From assembly GCF_001083785.1 (NCBI RefSeq), contig NZ_LAVL01000020.1, positions 1 to 64,000 on the forward strand: a stretch of 64,000 nucleotides of DNA, read 5' to 3'. The position numbers and the translations under genes are program-made. This stretch comes from Nonomuraea sp. SBT364. GTDB taxonomy: Bacteria; Actinomycetota; Actinomycetes; Streptosporangiales; Streptosporangiaceae. The notes beneath the pieces were generated by a model that was given only the letters and a program-made list of their open reading frames with translations, was not told where the DNA came from and did no database searches. Below are positions 1-7,921 of this stretch, piece after piece; position 1 is the first letter of the stretch; every line of letters begins with the position of its first letter.

Positions 1-782
1 TCGCCACCGTCCAAGGACTCACCCCCCACGCCGAAACCCACTGGCCCACCCTCACCCCCGACGACCTGATCATCGTGCCCGGCTGGCGCGGCCCCACCCA
101 CCCCGCCGGCCACGAAACACTGCGCCACCTACACCAACACCACACCACAGGCGGCACCGTCGCCGGCGTGTGCGCGGGCGCCGACGCACTGGGCCGCGCC
201 GGACTCCTCGACGGCCGCCGCTGCACCACCCACCACACCGTCCAGGACGAACTCGCACGCCTCCACCCACGAGCGCACGTGATCAAGGACGCGCTCTACA
301 TCGAGGACGACCGCATCGTCACCTCCGCGGGCGTCGCCAGCGGAATCGACGTCGCCCTCCACCTCGTGACCACCCGGCACGGACCGTACGCCGCAGGACA
401 AGTGGCCCGCGCCATGCTCGTCCACACCCACCGCGACGGCACCGCCGAGCAGATCAGCCCCCTCCTGCGATGGCGCTCCCACGCGAACGAGACCGTCCAC
501 CGCGTCCAGGACCTCATCGAGACCCGCTTCACCGAACGACTACCGCTGAGCCTGCTCGCCGAAGCCGGCGGATGCAGCGAGCGGACCGTGACCCGGCTGT
601 TCAGCCGGGCGACCGGGCTCACCCCCCTCGCCTACCAGACCGCCCTGCGACTGGAACGGGCCGAACACCTCCTCGGCCGCGGTGCCACCACCGAGGCCGC
701 CGCACGCGAGGTGGGCTTCGCCGACCCCCGCATGTTGCGCCGGCTCCGGGCCCGCGCGACAGCTCCGCCTCGGGCCCACTGA
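1..782 (+). CDS. GlxA-type AraC family regulator, N-terminus cut by window edge
   Basis: This is a one-component transcription factor: a DJ-1/PfpI (class I amidotransferase-like) domain followed by an AraC-type double helix-turn-helix. The reading frame is open from base 3, so the start lies outside the window and about 259 residues are visible. The amidotransferase part shows the nucleophile-elbow region as VCAGADALG, then the usual GLLDGRRCTTHH stretch. The C-terminal HTH begins near RFTERLPLSLLAEAGGC and ends with the typical AREVGFADPRMLRR recognition region. The domain order is that of GlxA proteins, which usually control an adjacent gene; that gene would lie to the left. A GAA-loop hairpin follows about 40 bases after the stop. 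Family assignment is firm; the ligand is unknown. Confidence 0.85.
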   Translation, partial: ATVQGLTPHAETHWPTLTPDDLIIVPGWRGPTHPAGHETLRHLHQHHTTGGTVAGVCAGADALGRAGLLDGRRCTTHHTVQDELARLHPRAHVIKDALYIEDDRIVTSAGVASGIDVALHLVTTRHGPYAAGQVARAMLVHTHRDGTAEQISPLLRWRSHANETVHRVQDLIETRFTERLPLSLLAEAGGCSERTVTRLFSRATGLTPLAYQTALRLERAEHLLGRGATTEAAAREVGFADPRMLRRLRARATAPPRAH

Positions 783-1598
783 TCTGTGCGCCACCGGGCG
801 CTCTTGTTCGTGGAGGGCGTACGGGCGAAGCCCGTGCCTTTGAAGAAGGTGTGTTTTTCGCACCGGCCGCCCGCCTTTACAAAGTAGATCATTGTCCAGG
901 GGGTCCCGGCGTCCGGCTCTACCCGACCGAACTCCGTCGGCACCACCCAAGATCGCGCTTCGCACCAGGTCGTAGTCGCTCACCGCGGCACGGTCCGAGG
1001 TCGCCCCGGCGGCGGCGCCGACGGCCGAGGCGAGAACGGCTGCGGCAAGCACCACGCCACGCGCCCGGCCCGCCGTCTTCGCCCGCCGCCCGGAGTGGAT
1101 CGGCGCCCGCCGGTACCACCGCACAAGCCAACCGCCCAGGACCACCAGGCCGCCCGCCGAGCTGACGTACATCAGCACGTTGAACACCCGGTGCGCGCCG
1201 ACGACCGGCTGACGCAACGCCTGCCAGTGCACCACCGCGAACCCACCGACCTGCGTGAAGGCGTCCCAGACGAGATGGGTGACCATCCCGGCGAGCAACG
1301 CGGCCACCACGGCCACCGGCGCCGGCCTCACGCCGTCCGGCAGCCGGGCCCGCAGCCCGGCGGGGGCCAACGCGGCCAGCGGCGCCCGCAGGCCCTGGTG
1401 GAACACCACCAGCAGCACCACACCCACCGGCACGCCCAACAGCAGCGCCCCCCACCACGTATGCGTGCTCGCCGACGAGAACGGCAGCGGCAGATAGTAC
1501 GGCGCGTCGGGCACCACAGCCCCGACGGCCAGCGCCGACGGCGGCAACCACCGCCGCACCGGCAAGATCGCCACGACATGGCTCAGGGCGAAGGGCAC
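540..1598 (-). CDS. DUF4184 family membrane protein with abnormal C-terminus
   Basis: The first 220 or so residues match the DUF4184 layout. They start MPFALSHVVAILP, followed by GAVVPDAPYY, a THTWWGALLLG segment, several hydrophobic spans and the signature MVTHLVWDAFTQVGG near residue 105. The function of the family is unknown; an integral membrane role is likely. GTG at 1598 is chosen because the conserved MPF(A/T)LSH begins there. After about residue 220 (near base 940) the hydrophobic pattern stops and the frame runs on for about 130 low-complexity residues, antisense across the 3-prime end of the GlxA-type gene. A normal member would end in another membrane segment, so the native tail looks lost by frameshift or deletion. 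Confidence 0.6.
   Translation of the reverse strand: MPFALSHVVAILPVRRWLPPSALAVGAVVPDAPYYLPLPFSSASTHTWWGALLLGVPVGVVLLVVFHQGLRAPLAALAPAGLRARLPDGVRPAPVAVVAALLAGMVTHLVWDAFTQVGGFAVVHWQALRQPVVGAHRVFNVLMYVSSAGGLVVLGGWLVRWYRRAPIHSGRRAKTAGRARGVVLAAAVLASAVGAAAGATSDRAAVSDYDLVRSAILGGADGVRSGRAGRRDPLDNDLLCKGGRPVRKTHLLQRHGLRPYALHEQERPVAHRSVGPRRSCRAGPEPAQHAGVGEAHLACGGLGGGTAAEEVFGPFQSQGGLVGEGGEPGRPAEQPGHGPLAASAGFGEQAQR
821..835 (+). terminator. short hairpin after the GlxA-type gene
   Basis: ACGGGC and GCCCGT pair around a GAA loop, and a GTTTTTC tract follows about 16 bases later. It lies 40 bases after the stop at 782. The rest of 783-940 shows no convincing gene. A weak terminator is the simplest reading. 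Confidence 0.4.
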
Positions 1599-1769
1599 CC
1601 GCCATTATCGACCCGTACCGCCGGGGACGCCGACCATGACCGATCAGGCCCGCGCTCGTCACCTCAAGGCGGTTACCCGGAGCGGGAGCGAGGATCTTGC
1701 CGTGCGGAACGGGCCGGCCGGCGAAAAACCCGATGCCTGACAAGGGTGCGATGGTGTGTGATCGACGGC

Positions 1770-2648
1770 ATGTCGATGGTGCTGGGTGAACCGGGAGCCG
1801 ACGGGCTGAGCGGAGTCGTGGGCGTGCTGCGCGCATGGCAGTACGAGGGGGCGCCGGCGCAACTGCATCCGGGCGACCTGGGCTGGTTCTGGCGGTTCGG
1901 CGCGGAGGCGACGGCCGCGGCAGTCCGTACGTGGAGCCGGGACGGGCAGGTTCTCGCCGTCGGGCTGCTGGACGATCCCATGCTGTTGCGGCTGACGATC
2001 GCGCCGGCCGCCCGGCAGGACGAGGAACTGGCGCGGCGGCTGGCGGAGGACATGACCGAGCCGGACCGCGGCGTACTCCCCGGCGGGAAGGCGAGCGTCG
2101 ACACGCCGATGGGAGTACGGGTCCGGCAACTGCTGGAGCAGCAGGGCTGGAGTGCCGGCGAGCCGTGGACGCCGCTGCGCCGCGACCTCACCGAGCCGGT
2201 GCAGGACCCGGGCGTGCGCATCGAGGTGATCGGCCCTGAGCAGGCGCACGTGCGGGCCGCCGTGCAGCGGGCCTCGTTCGACGGGTCGACGTTCACGGAC
2301 GAGCGCTGGCACGCGATGGCGGCCGCGTTGCCGTACGCCGACGCCCGGTGTCTGGTCGCCTACGACGACCGGGGCGACGCGGTGGCGGCGGTGACGGTGT
2401 GGTCGGCCGGTCCGGGTAGACCCGGGCTGCTCGAACCGATGGGCGTGCACCGGGAACATCGCGGTCACGGCTACGGCAGGGCGATCACCGTCGCCGCGGC
2501 GGCCGCGCTCCGGGAACTGGGCTCGTCGAGCGCGAACGTCTGCACCCCGAGCTCCAACACCGGCGCCGTCGCCACCTACCGGTCAGCCGGATTCCGGCGA
2601 CTCCCCGAGATCCGGGACCTCACCCGGACCGGGCCCCCTGTTCCGTGA
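1770..2648 (+). CDS. GNAT family N-acetyltransferase
   Basis: This is a probable acetyl-CoA-dependent N-acyltransferase of about 292 residues. The C-terminal half carries the GNAT core: a beta strand with LLEPMGVHREHRGHGYGRA, where RGHGYGRA is the acetyl-CoA pyrophosphate loop (R/Q-x-x-G-x-G/A), followed by the late motif NTGAVATYRSAGFRR. The N-terminal half resembles a second, degenerate GNAT fold, as in tandem-GNAT proteins. ATG at 1770 is preferred; GTG at 1758 and ATG at 1776 are in the same frame. The longer open frame upstream is antisense to the DUF4184 gene and has no coding character. The substrate cannot be told from sequence, and the neighbours do not help. Confidence 0.8.
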   Translation: MSMVLGEPGADGLSGVVGVLRAWQYEGAPAQLHPGDLGWFWRFGAEATAAAVRTWSRDGQVLAVGLLDDPMLLRLTIAPAARQDEELARRLAEDMTEPDRGVLPGGKASVDTPMGVRVRQLLEQQGWSAGEPWTPLRRDLTEPVQDPGVRIEVIGPEQAHVRAAVQRASFDGSTFTDERWHAMAAALPYADARCLVAYDDRGDAVAAVTVWSAGPGRPGLLEPMGVHREHRGHGYGRAITVAAAAALRELGSSSANVCTPSSNTGAVATYRSAGFRRLPEIRDLTRTGPPVP

Positions 2649-2717
2649 CCGGCGTCACAGCGGCACGATGCGATCGAGCAGCCGGGACTGTCGCCTTGAT
2701 CCTCTACGCTCCGCGGC

Positions 2718-3128
2718 ATGACTGTTCGATTCACGGCCCGGGTCGCGGGAGTGGCGGAAGACCATGAGCTGGAGTGCTTGTCGGCCGGCGTCGCCGAACG
2801 CGACGACGGCGAGGGCATGGAGCTGATCTTCCAGTGCGGCTTGTCCGAGCCCGGCGAGGACGACGCCGAGTCGGAGATGGACAGCTACTGCGTGGTCACC
2901 GCCGGCCAGGCGGCCTCGTACGGGGCCGTCACCGAGATCACGCTTCACGGCGGCGTGCTCCGCGTGGTCCTCGCCGCGCACGCCCTGGAGGATCTCGGTC
3001 TCGACGATCCCGAGGTCGAAGCGTTCCTCGACGTCGGCGATGAGGCGGTCGACCGGCTGCGGTCCGCTCTGCGACGCATCATGGCCTACGGCAGAGCCGA
3101 CGCCCGCCCGGTTGTCGTCCGGCTGTGA
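2718..3128 (+). CDS. Imm10-like immunity protein (tentative)
   Basis: This is a small acidic protein of 136 residues. The central stretch SYCVVTAGQAASYGAVTE, then a GGVLRVVLAAHALEDLGL segment, is the pattern I associate with Imm10-family immunity proteins of polymorphic toxin systems, in which a beta-rich domain ends in helices. There are no signal peptide or membrane segments. ATG at 2718 lies about 70 bases after the acetyltransferase stop. No toxin gene lies beside it: upstream is the GNAT gene and downstream is a convergent NmrA protein. If it is an immunity protein it is an orphan, protecting against toxins of other cells, or a remnant. The family call is from memory of the motif and is moderate. 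Confidence 0.55.
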   Translation: MTVRFTARVAGVAEDHELECLSAGVAERDDGEGMELIFQCGLSEPGEDDAESEMDSYCVVTAGQAASYGAVTEITLHGGVLRVVLAAHALEDLGLDDPEVEAFLDVGDEAVDRLRSALRRIMAYGRADARPVVVRL

Positions 3129-3172
3129 CATCTGCGCAGCAGCGCGCCCGCGCCTGCACTGGGTTGTTTCGC

Positions 3173-4030
3173 CTAGCGGAAGTCCTCGGCCCGATCCCGC
3201 GCCCACTGCGCGAACGTCCGCGGCGACCTGCCCGTCACGGACTGCGCCGTGGGCAGCGGGCCCAAGGCACCCGGGTCGAAGTCCTCGGTGTCCGCCGGAT
3301 CGGCCGGATTGCCGTCGTAGTCGGTGAACCCCAGCAGGAAGTCCGCGGCCTCGGCGGCGAATCCCCCGATCTTCAGGTAGATCTCGCGCGCCTCCGCCGG
3401 GGTGACCTCCTCGAACCCGACTTCTTCCCCGAGTGCGTCGGCGATGGCCTTGACCTGGTCACGCAAGCTGATCAGCTCCGGACCGTTGATGTCGTACGCC
3501 TTGCCGTGGTGCCCCTCCCCCAGCAGGGCTGCCAGCGCCACATCGGCGACATCCCGCTCGTGCACGGGAAACCCTCCCGTGTCCGGATTCGCGTCCCGCA
3601 CCAACCGCTCGGCCCGGATCGACGGTCCCCACAGCGAAAGCTTGTTGGCCGCGAACTCGCCCGGCCGGACGTGTGTCCACTCCAGACCGGATTCCCGCAC
3701 GGCCTGTTCGACCGGCGGATGGAACGTCGTGTCGAAACCGCCGGTCACCGCGCCTGACGAGAGCACGACGATCCGCTGAACACCGGCCTCCTTGGCACGT
3801 TCGACGACCTGCTTCGCCGTCGACGGCTCCGAGAAGAGGAACATCCGGTCCACGCCGTCGAACGGCACGGTCTCCGGCTGGGTGAGATCTCCCTGGACGA
3901 ACTCGGCGGCGGGCAGATCGGCCCGCCGCAGGTCCCTGGTCAGCGCCCGCACCTGAACTCCGGCCTGCACCAGCCCCGCTGTTACATGCCGTCCCACGTT
4001 CCCGGTCGCGCCGGTCACCAGTACTCGCAC
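3173..4030 (-). CDS. NmrA-like NAD(P)-binding protein (atypical SDR)
   Basis: This 285-residue Rossmann-fold protein starts MRVLVTGATGNVGRHV, with the dinucleotide loop GATGNVG at residues 7-13. It belongs to the NmrA/atypical short-chain dehydrogenase group (NAD(P)H-binding, often redox sensors or quinone reductases of the QorB type). SSGAVTGG and the WTHVRPGEFAAN segment fit that group. The start is GTG at 4030. It is divergent from a TetR gene with 70 bases between them, the usual sign that the TetR protein represses it. The reaction and substrate are not evident; a quinone or flavin-type reductase is one option, a redox-sensing regulator another. Confidence 0.8.
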   Translation of the reverse strand: MRVLVTGATGNVGRHVTAGLVQAGVQVRALTRDLRRADLPAAEFVQGDLTQPETVPFDGVDRMFLFSEPSTAKQVVERAKEAGVQRIVVLSSGAVTGGFDTTFHPPVEQAVRESGLEWTHVRPGEFAANKLSLWGPSIRAERLVRDANPDTGGFPVHERDVADVALAALLGEGHHGKAYDINGPELISLRDQVKAIADALGEEVGFEEVTPAEAREIYLKIGGFAAEAADFLLGFTDYDGNPADPADTEDFDPGALGPLPTAQSVTGRSPRTFAQWARDRAEDFR

Positions 4031-4042
4031 GTGCGTCCTCCG

Positions 4043-4088
4043 TTTCCGTACGTTCTACGGATAAACAATAACGTATGATCTACGGAAA
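4043..4088. promoter_or_regulatory. operator region between NmrA and TetR genes
   Basis: TTTCCGTA (4043-4050) and TACGGAAA (4081-4088) form an 8-bp inverted repeat. TCTACGGA also occurs twice as a direct repeat (4054-4061 and 4079-4086). A TATGAT box at 4074-4079 and a GGGAGG ribosome site at 4091-4096 serve the TetR gene. This is the probable TetR binding region. Confidence 0.55.
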
Positions 4089-4100
4089 TAGGGAGGCCTG

Positions 4101-4853
4101 ATGGAACGCACCGGCGGCGGAGATCCTCGGGAGACCTTGCGCCTGCTCTGGCGCTCCCCGCAGGCTCGATCGGGTCGCGGCCGGCCCCCCAAGGTCTCCC
4201 TGGACAAGATCGTCGCCGCGGCCATGGCGCTGGCGGACCGGGACGGCCTCGCCGCCATGACCATGGACCGGCTCGCCGCGTCCCTCGGCGTCGGCACGAT
4301 GACGCTCTACACCCACGTGCCGGGCAAGGCGGAACTGGTCGACCTGATGGTGGATTCCGCCCGGCAGGAATTCGACCTGACTCGATCGGGCTCGTGGCGT
4401 GAGCAGATCGAGCACTACGCGCGGCAGAACGTGGCCCTGCACGAACGCCACCCGTGGCTGCGCGTCGTGTCGACCGTCCGGCCACCCCTCGGCCCCGGAC
4501 TGCTCGCCAGGGACAACTTCCTGCTGGCCGCCCTGTCCATGACCGGGCTGTCCGCCGCCGAGATGTCCGCGGCCAGCGACTCCATCGTCACCTTCGTCGA
4601 CGGCGCGGCCGCCACCCTCGCCGAACACACGCAGGCCGAGCGGATCAGCGGCCAGTCCGGCGAAGACTGGTGGGCCGCCCGCCAAGTGTTCTGGGAAACC
4701 ATCTTCGACCCGGCGCGATACCCGGTGATCGACCAGGCCTGGCGGGACGGCGGCTTCGACCGCGACGCGGCCCAGGCCGCGGCGAACGCGTTCGACCTCG
4801 GCCTGCGCGCCCTGCTCGACGGCATCGCCGCCATGGCCCGGCGCGATCGGTGA
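4101..4853 (+). CDS. TetR family repressor with TetR_C-type ligand domain
   Basis: This 250-residue regulator has its DNA-binding HTH at about residues 33-80: KIVAAAMALADRDGLAAMTMDRLAASLGVGTMTLYTHVPGK. The late HTH position and the long C-terminal part, with YARQNVALHERHPWLRVV, place it with the TetR/ActII group that has a tetracycline-repressor-type C-domain, often linked to antibiotic or small-molecule efflux and oxidoreductases. A GGGAGG site precedes ATG 4101. It is divergent from the NmrA-like gene and probably controls it and itself through the inverted repeat between them. The ligand is unknown. Confidence 0.88.
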   Translation: MERTGGGDPRETLRLLWRSPQARSGRGRPPKVSLDKIVAAAMALADRDGLAAMTMDRLAASLGVGTMTLYTHVPGKAELVDLMVDSARQEFDLTRSGSWREQIEHYARQNVALHERHPWLRVVSTVRPPLGPGLLARDNFLLAALSMTGLSAAEMSAASDSIVTFVDGAAATLAEHTQAERISGQSGEDWWAARQVFWETIFDPARYPVIDQAWRDGGFDRDAAQAAANAFDLGLRALLDGIAAMARRDR

Positions 4854-4869
4854 TCGGCCAGGTGCTCTT

Positions 4870-4965
4870 CTACCGGGCGGCCGCGTAGCCCAGCAGCAGG
4901 TCCGCCACCTGTTCGGGGCGGCTGAGTGCTACGCAGTGGCTGCCGTCGATCTCGTCGGGATCACG
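4870..4965 (-). pseudogene. C-terminal scrap of an alpha/beta hydrolase
   Basis: The frame reads DEIDGSHCVALSRPEQVADL and ends LLLGYAAAR. This is the closing piece of an alpha/beta hydrolase: the catalytic histidine in DGSHCVALS, then the final helix. No nucleophile elbow or other hydrolase core is present upstream; the frame enters the IS630-like remnant instead. It is the oldest part of a three-piece mosaic with the two entries that follow. Confidence 0.6.
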
Positions 4966-4982
4966 CCCCGGCGGTCGCGCGA

Positions 4983-5102
4983 GAAGCGATGCTCCAGCGC
5001 CTGGACGTTCTTGTGCACCCCACGGCGGCTGAGTTGGTCGGTCAGATAGCCGCACCAGCGCTCGGCCTGGTTGATCCAGGAGGAGCCGGTCGGCGTGAAG
5101 TG
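4983..5102 (-). mobile_element. IS630-type transposase remnant, copy 1
   Basis: About 40 codons read HFTPTGSSWINQAERWCGYL followed by TDQLSRRGVHKNVQALE. This is the C-terminal end of an IS630-family DDE transposase, around the last catalytic acidic residue (SSWINQ-x-ER). The rest of the transposase and any inverted terminal repeats are missing. A 52-bp stretch (5041-5092) is 49/52 identical to 8867-8918, the second remnant. It is fused in frame to a sigma-factor start on one side and abuts a hydrolase scrap on the other. Confidence 0.7.
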
Positions 5103-5108
5103 CTCACG

Positions 5109-5180
5109 GGTAAGGAGATAAGCCGTCCGGCATAGTCGTTGCTGCCGATGTGTCACGTACTCGGCGAACTCGTCGTCCAT
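5109..5180 (-). pseudogene. N-terminal scrap of a SigE-family ECF sigma factor
   Basis: Twenty-four codons starting at ATG 5180 read MDDEFAEYVTHRQQRLCRTA then YLLT. This is the opening helix of region 2 in SigE-type ECF sigma factors of actinomycetes. A good ribosome site (GGAGATGGGGG) precedes the start, so translation initiation may be intact. After YLLT the frame passes directly into the transposase remnant, so no sigma factor can be made. It may yield an 83-residue chimeric peptide without function. Confidence 0.6.
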
Positions 5181-5254
5181 CCGTCACCCCCATCTCCTCG
5201 CCCCGGGTGAGGACTACCGTTCGGCGGGCACGTCCGGTTGACGGATCGGGGGAA

Positions 5255-6103
5255 TCAGCGGAGAACGGCGGTCAGAAGGGCGCGGACCCGGCCGGGCGTG
5301 TGGCCCGCCTCCTCGCGCATCACCCGGGTCAGGTGGGCCTGGTCACTGAAGCCGAGGCCGGCCGCGAGCGCCGCCAGGTCGCGCTCGCCCTGGCCCAGGC
5401 GCGCCAGGGCGCGGCTGACCCGCACCCGGTTGCGGTAGCGGCTGAGCGGCATGCCGACGTGGTGCCGGAACGTGTGGCTCAGATGCGAAGGGGACGTCTC
5501 CAGCCGGCCGGCCAGCGTGACCAGATCGGCGCCGGCGGGGTCGTCGGTGAGGATCGCCTCCCTGGCGAGGTCGGCCAGTTCCTGCCGGCCCGGCGCGGGC
5601 GCGTCGCCCGGCTGCCCGCGCAGGGCCAGCAGCAGGAGATCGAGCACCGCCTCCGCGCCGGCCAGGCCGGGGTCGGCGCTGGTGTGCAGGAGCAGGCGGT
5701 GGGCCAGTTCGAGCCGCGCGTCCACGCGGACGGCGGGCGGACGCCCGGACGCGGCCGAGCGGACCGCATCGAGTCGGGCTGCCACGTCGGCGGAGAACGC
5801 GTCCCCGCTCCCGGCTGCCAGGGCTTCGCCCGTGAACGTGACGGACGTGCACGCGTCGCCGCCCGCCGGATGGGCGAAGCGCACCTCGTCACCCGGGTGG
5901 CTGAGGTAGCCGACGGCCGGCTCCACAAGCACCCGGCTGCCCCGGCAGTCGAGCCGGAACCGGCCCCGACGCGCCAGCACGATCTGCACCGCGGGCGTCG
6001 TCTCGGGGGCGGACCAGCGGGCGTGGTCGTCGGCGCACTCGACCGCGCGGATCACGAAGTGCGGGCTCTCGACCACCGTCCTTGCCGTACGCACGCGAAC
6101 CAC
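5255..6103 (-). CDS. AraC family transcriptional regulator
   Basis: This regulator of about 282 residues has an N-terminal cupin-like sensing half (VQIVLARRGRFRLDCRGSRV, then AVGYLSHPGDEVRFAHPAGG) and a C-terminal AraC HTH pair ending in ALAAGLGFSDQAHLTRVMRE and AGHTPGRVRAL. GTG 6103 is preferred because a GGGGG tract lies just upstream; GTG 6094 is the alternative. The longer frame to 6361 would overlap the divergent MFS gene and has no family match. Only 88 bases separate it from the MFS start at 6192, so it most likely controls that transporter in response to a small molecule. Confidence 0.85.
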   Translation of the reverse strand: MVRVRTARTVVESPHFVIRAVECADDHARWSAPETTPAVQIVLARRGRFRLDCRGSRVLVEPAVGYLSHPGDEVRFAHPAGGDACTSVTFTGEALAAGSGDAFSADVAARLDAVRSAASGRPPAVRVDARLELAHRLLLHTSADPGLAGAEAVLDLLLLALRGQPGDAPAPGRQELADLAREAILTDDPAGADLVTLAGRLETSPSHLSHTFRHHVGMPLSRYRNRVRVSRALARLGQGERDLAALAAGLGFSDQAHLTRVMREEAGHTPGRVRALLTAVLR

Positions 6104-6191
6104 CGTACCCCCGCTCGGATCTGCACACTTCGCAAGAGATCCGCATATTTCTTCAATACTGGACGGCCGCGCCGGCTCATGCTGAACACTC

Positions 6192-7595
6192 ATGACCGCC
6201 ACCCACGCCTCCCTACCGGTGTCGGCCGGCCGGCGGGCCCCCATGCTGGCCGTGCTGCTCACCGGGCAAATCATGGCGTCCATGGATGGTTCGATCGTGT
6301 CGGTCGCCGCCGACACCATCGGTGCTGATCTGAACGCCGGCGGCACCGCCATCCAGCTCATCGTCTCGGGCTACCTGCTGACCACTGGCGTGCTCCTGGT
6401 CACCTGCGCGCGGATCGGCGACATGCTCGGGCACCGGCGGGCCTTCCTGCTCGGCCTCGGCTGGTTCACCGGAGCGTCGCTGCTGTGCGGGCTGGCCCCC
6501 GACGCCACCGTGCTGGTGCTCGCCCGCGTCGCCCAAGGGATGGGCGCCGCGCTGCTCACGCCACAGATCTTCGCCCTCATCCACCTGCACTACGACGGAG
6601 CAGCCCGGCGCAGAGCCATCGGCTCCTACAGCATGGTGCTCGCCCTCGGAGTCGCGCTGGGGCAGGTCGTCGGCGGCCTGGTGGTGGGGGCCGATCTCCT
6701 GGGCCTGTCGTGGCGGCCGGTGTTCCTCGTCAACATCCCCGTGGGCCTGGTGCTGCTCGTGGTCGGCCCGCGCGTGCTGCCGGACCGGCGCACCCGGGAG
6801 CGTGCCCGGCTCGACCTGGCTGGGGTGGCGGTACTGAGCGCCGCCATGACGGCGCTCATCGTCCCGCTCATCTTCGGCCCCGAGCTGGGCTGGCCCGTGT
6901 GGGCCTGGATTTCGCCGGCGGCCGGGGCGGGGCTGCTGGCGGGGTTCCTCCGCCACGAGCGCAGGGCCCGCGACCCGCTGCTGGACCTGGCGGCGCTGCG
7001 GCCGGCCGGGGTGCGGCCCGGACTGGCGGCCTGCTGGATCGTCATGGGCTGCTATACGGTTTTCCTGCTCACCCTGACGCTGCACCTGCAGTCGGCGCTC
7101 GGGTTCACGCCGCTTGCCGCTGGGCTGGCGTTCGTCCCATACGCGCTGGGCTTCGGCACGCTCAGCCTCACCTGGAGCCGCTACCCGGCGGGGTTGCGTG
7201 CCGCCCTACCGATCGCCGGGCCGCTCGGCTTCGCGGCAGGGGCGGGGCTGCTGGTGCTCTCGCAGCGCTTCCAATGGCACCCGCTCGCCACGGTCCCCCT
7301 GCTGGCGCTGGCGGGGGCAGGGCACGCCGCCGGGTACAGCCCGCTTATCGCGCGGATCACGTCACTGGTGGAGCCGCGGCTGGCCTCGGCGATCTCCGCG
7401 CTCAACGCCATGGGGCCGGTGCTGGCGGGAGTGACGGCCGTCGCCGGGCTCGGCAGCGTCTACTTCGCGGCCCCCACCTCGGGCGACGGCCTCCTGCGGG
7501 TCACCCTCGCCTTGGCCGTGCTGCTCGCCATGGGCGCCGCCTGCGCCGCCCATGCCGTCCGCGTCACCATGGCCGCCCGCGGTGCCCCGTCCTGA
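6192..7595 (+). CDS. MFS efflux transporter, DHA2 (EmrB/QacA) type
   Basis: This 467-residue polytopic membrane protein has the DHA2-type first helix motif MASMDGSIVSVAADTIGADL and helix 4-5 features (VLVLARVAQGMGAALLTPQ, then GVALGQVVGGLVVG). WRPVFLVNIPVGLVLL is the classical DHA2 motif after helix 5. Thirteen or fourteen membrane spans are expected. Proteins of this type export drugs or metabolites by proton antiport. It is divergent from an AraC regulator that probably switches it on. The substrate is not predictable. Confidence 0.88.
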   Translation: MTATHASLPVSAGRRAPMLAVLLTGQIMASMDGSIVSVAADTIGADLNAGGTAIQLIVSGYLLTTGVLLVTCARIGDMLGHRRAFLLGLGWFTGASLLCGLAPDATVLVLARVAQGMGAALLTPQIFALIHLHYDGAARRRAIGSYSMVLALGVALGQVVGGLVVGADLLGLSWRPVFLVNIPVGLVLLVVGPRVLPDRRTRERARLDLAGVAVLSAAMTALIVPLIFGPELGWPVWAWISPAAGAGLLAGFLRHERRARDPLLDLAALRPAGVRPGLAACWIVMGCYTVFLLTLTLHLQSALGFTPLAAGLAFVPYALGFGTLSLTWSRYPAGLRAALPIAGPLGFAAGAGLLVLSQRFQWHPLATVPLLALAGAGHAAGYSPLIARITSLVEPRLASAISALNAMGPVLAGVTAVAGLGSVYFAAPTSGDGLLRVTLALAVLLAMGAACAAHAVRVTMAARGAPS

Positions 7596-7921
7596 CGGGC
7601 GAAGGCCTGCCGCGCGGGAAGCGGCGGCCGGCCATGTACGGGGTCAGCGGACGTAGGTCGGGGCGCGGCGAGGCGGGCATGCCGGCCGTCGCCTCGGCTT
7701 CTTGGGCATCCTGTTCCCGCCGGGGGAGTTCAGCTCTCCTCACGGTCGGCCTGACGCTCCAGTCGGACCTGGAGCGGACCCCGACGGGATTTCCATGTTC
7801 CGCACGCATGAGACACGGCTGGGACAGGGCGTCCTCTGTACGTAGGCCGATCTGCCCCCTCGACCAGCAGCATGGACCCCGAAAGCCAGCGGCTGCTCCG
7901 CAGGTCGGCTGAGAGATGCTG
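7596..7921. other. 326 bases without a recognisable gene
   Basis: Both neighbours end here (convergent). Open frames on the minus strand across this stretch have no start-site support, no recognisable domain and a residue bias typical of antisense GC-rich DNA. I see no clear terminator or repeat. Confidence 0.5.
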
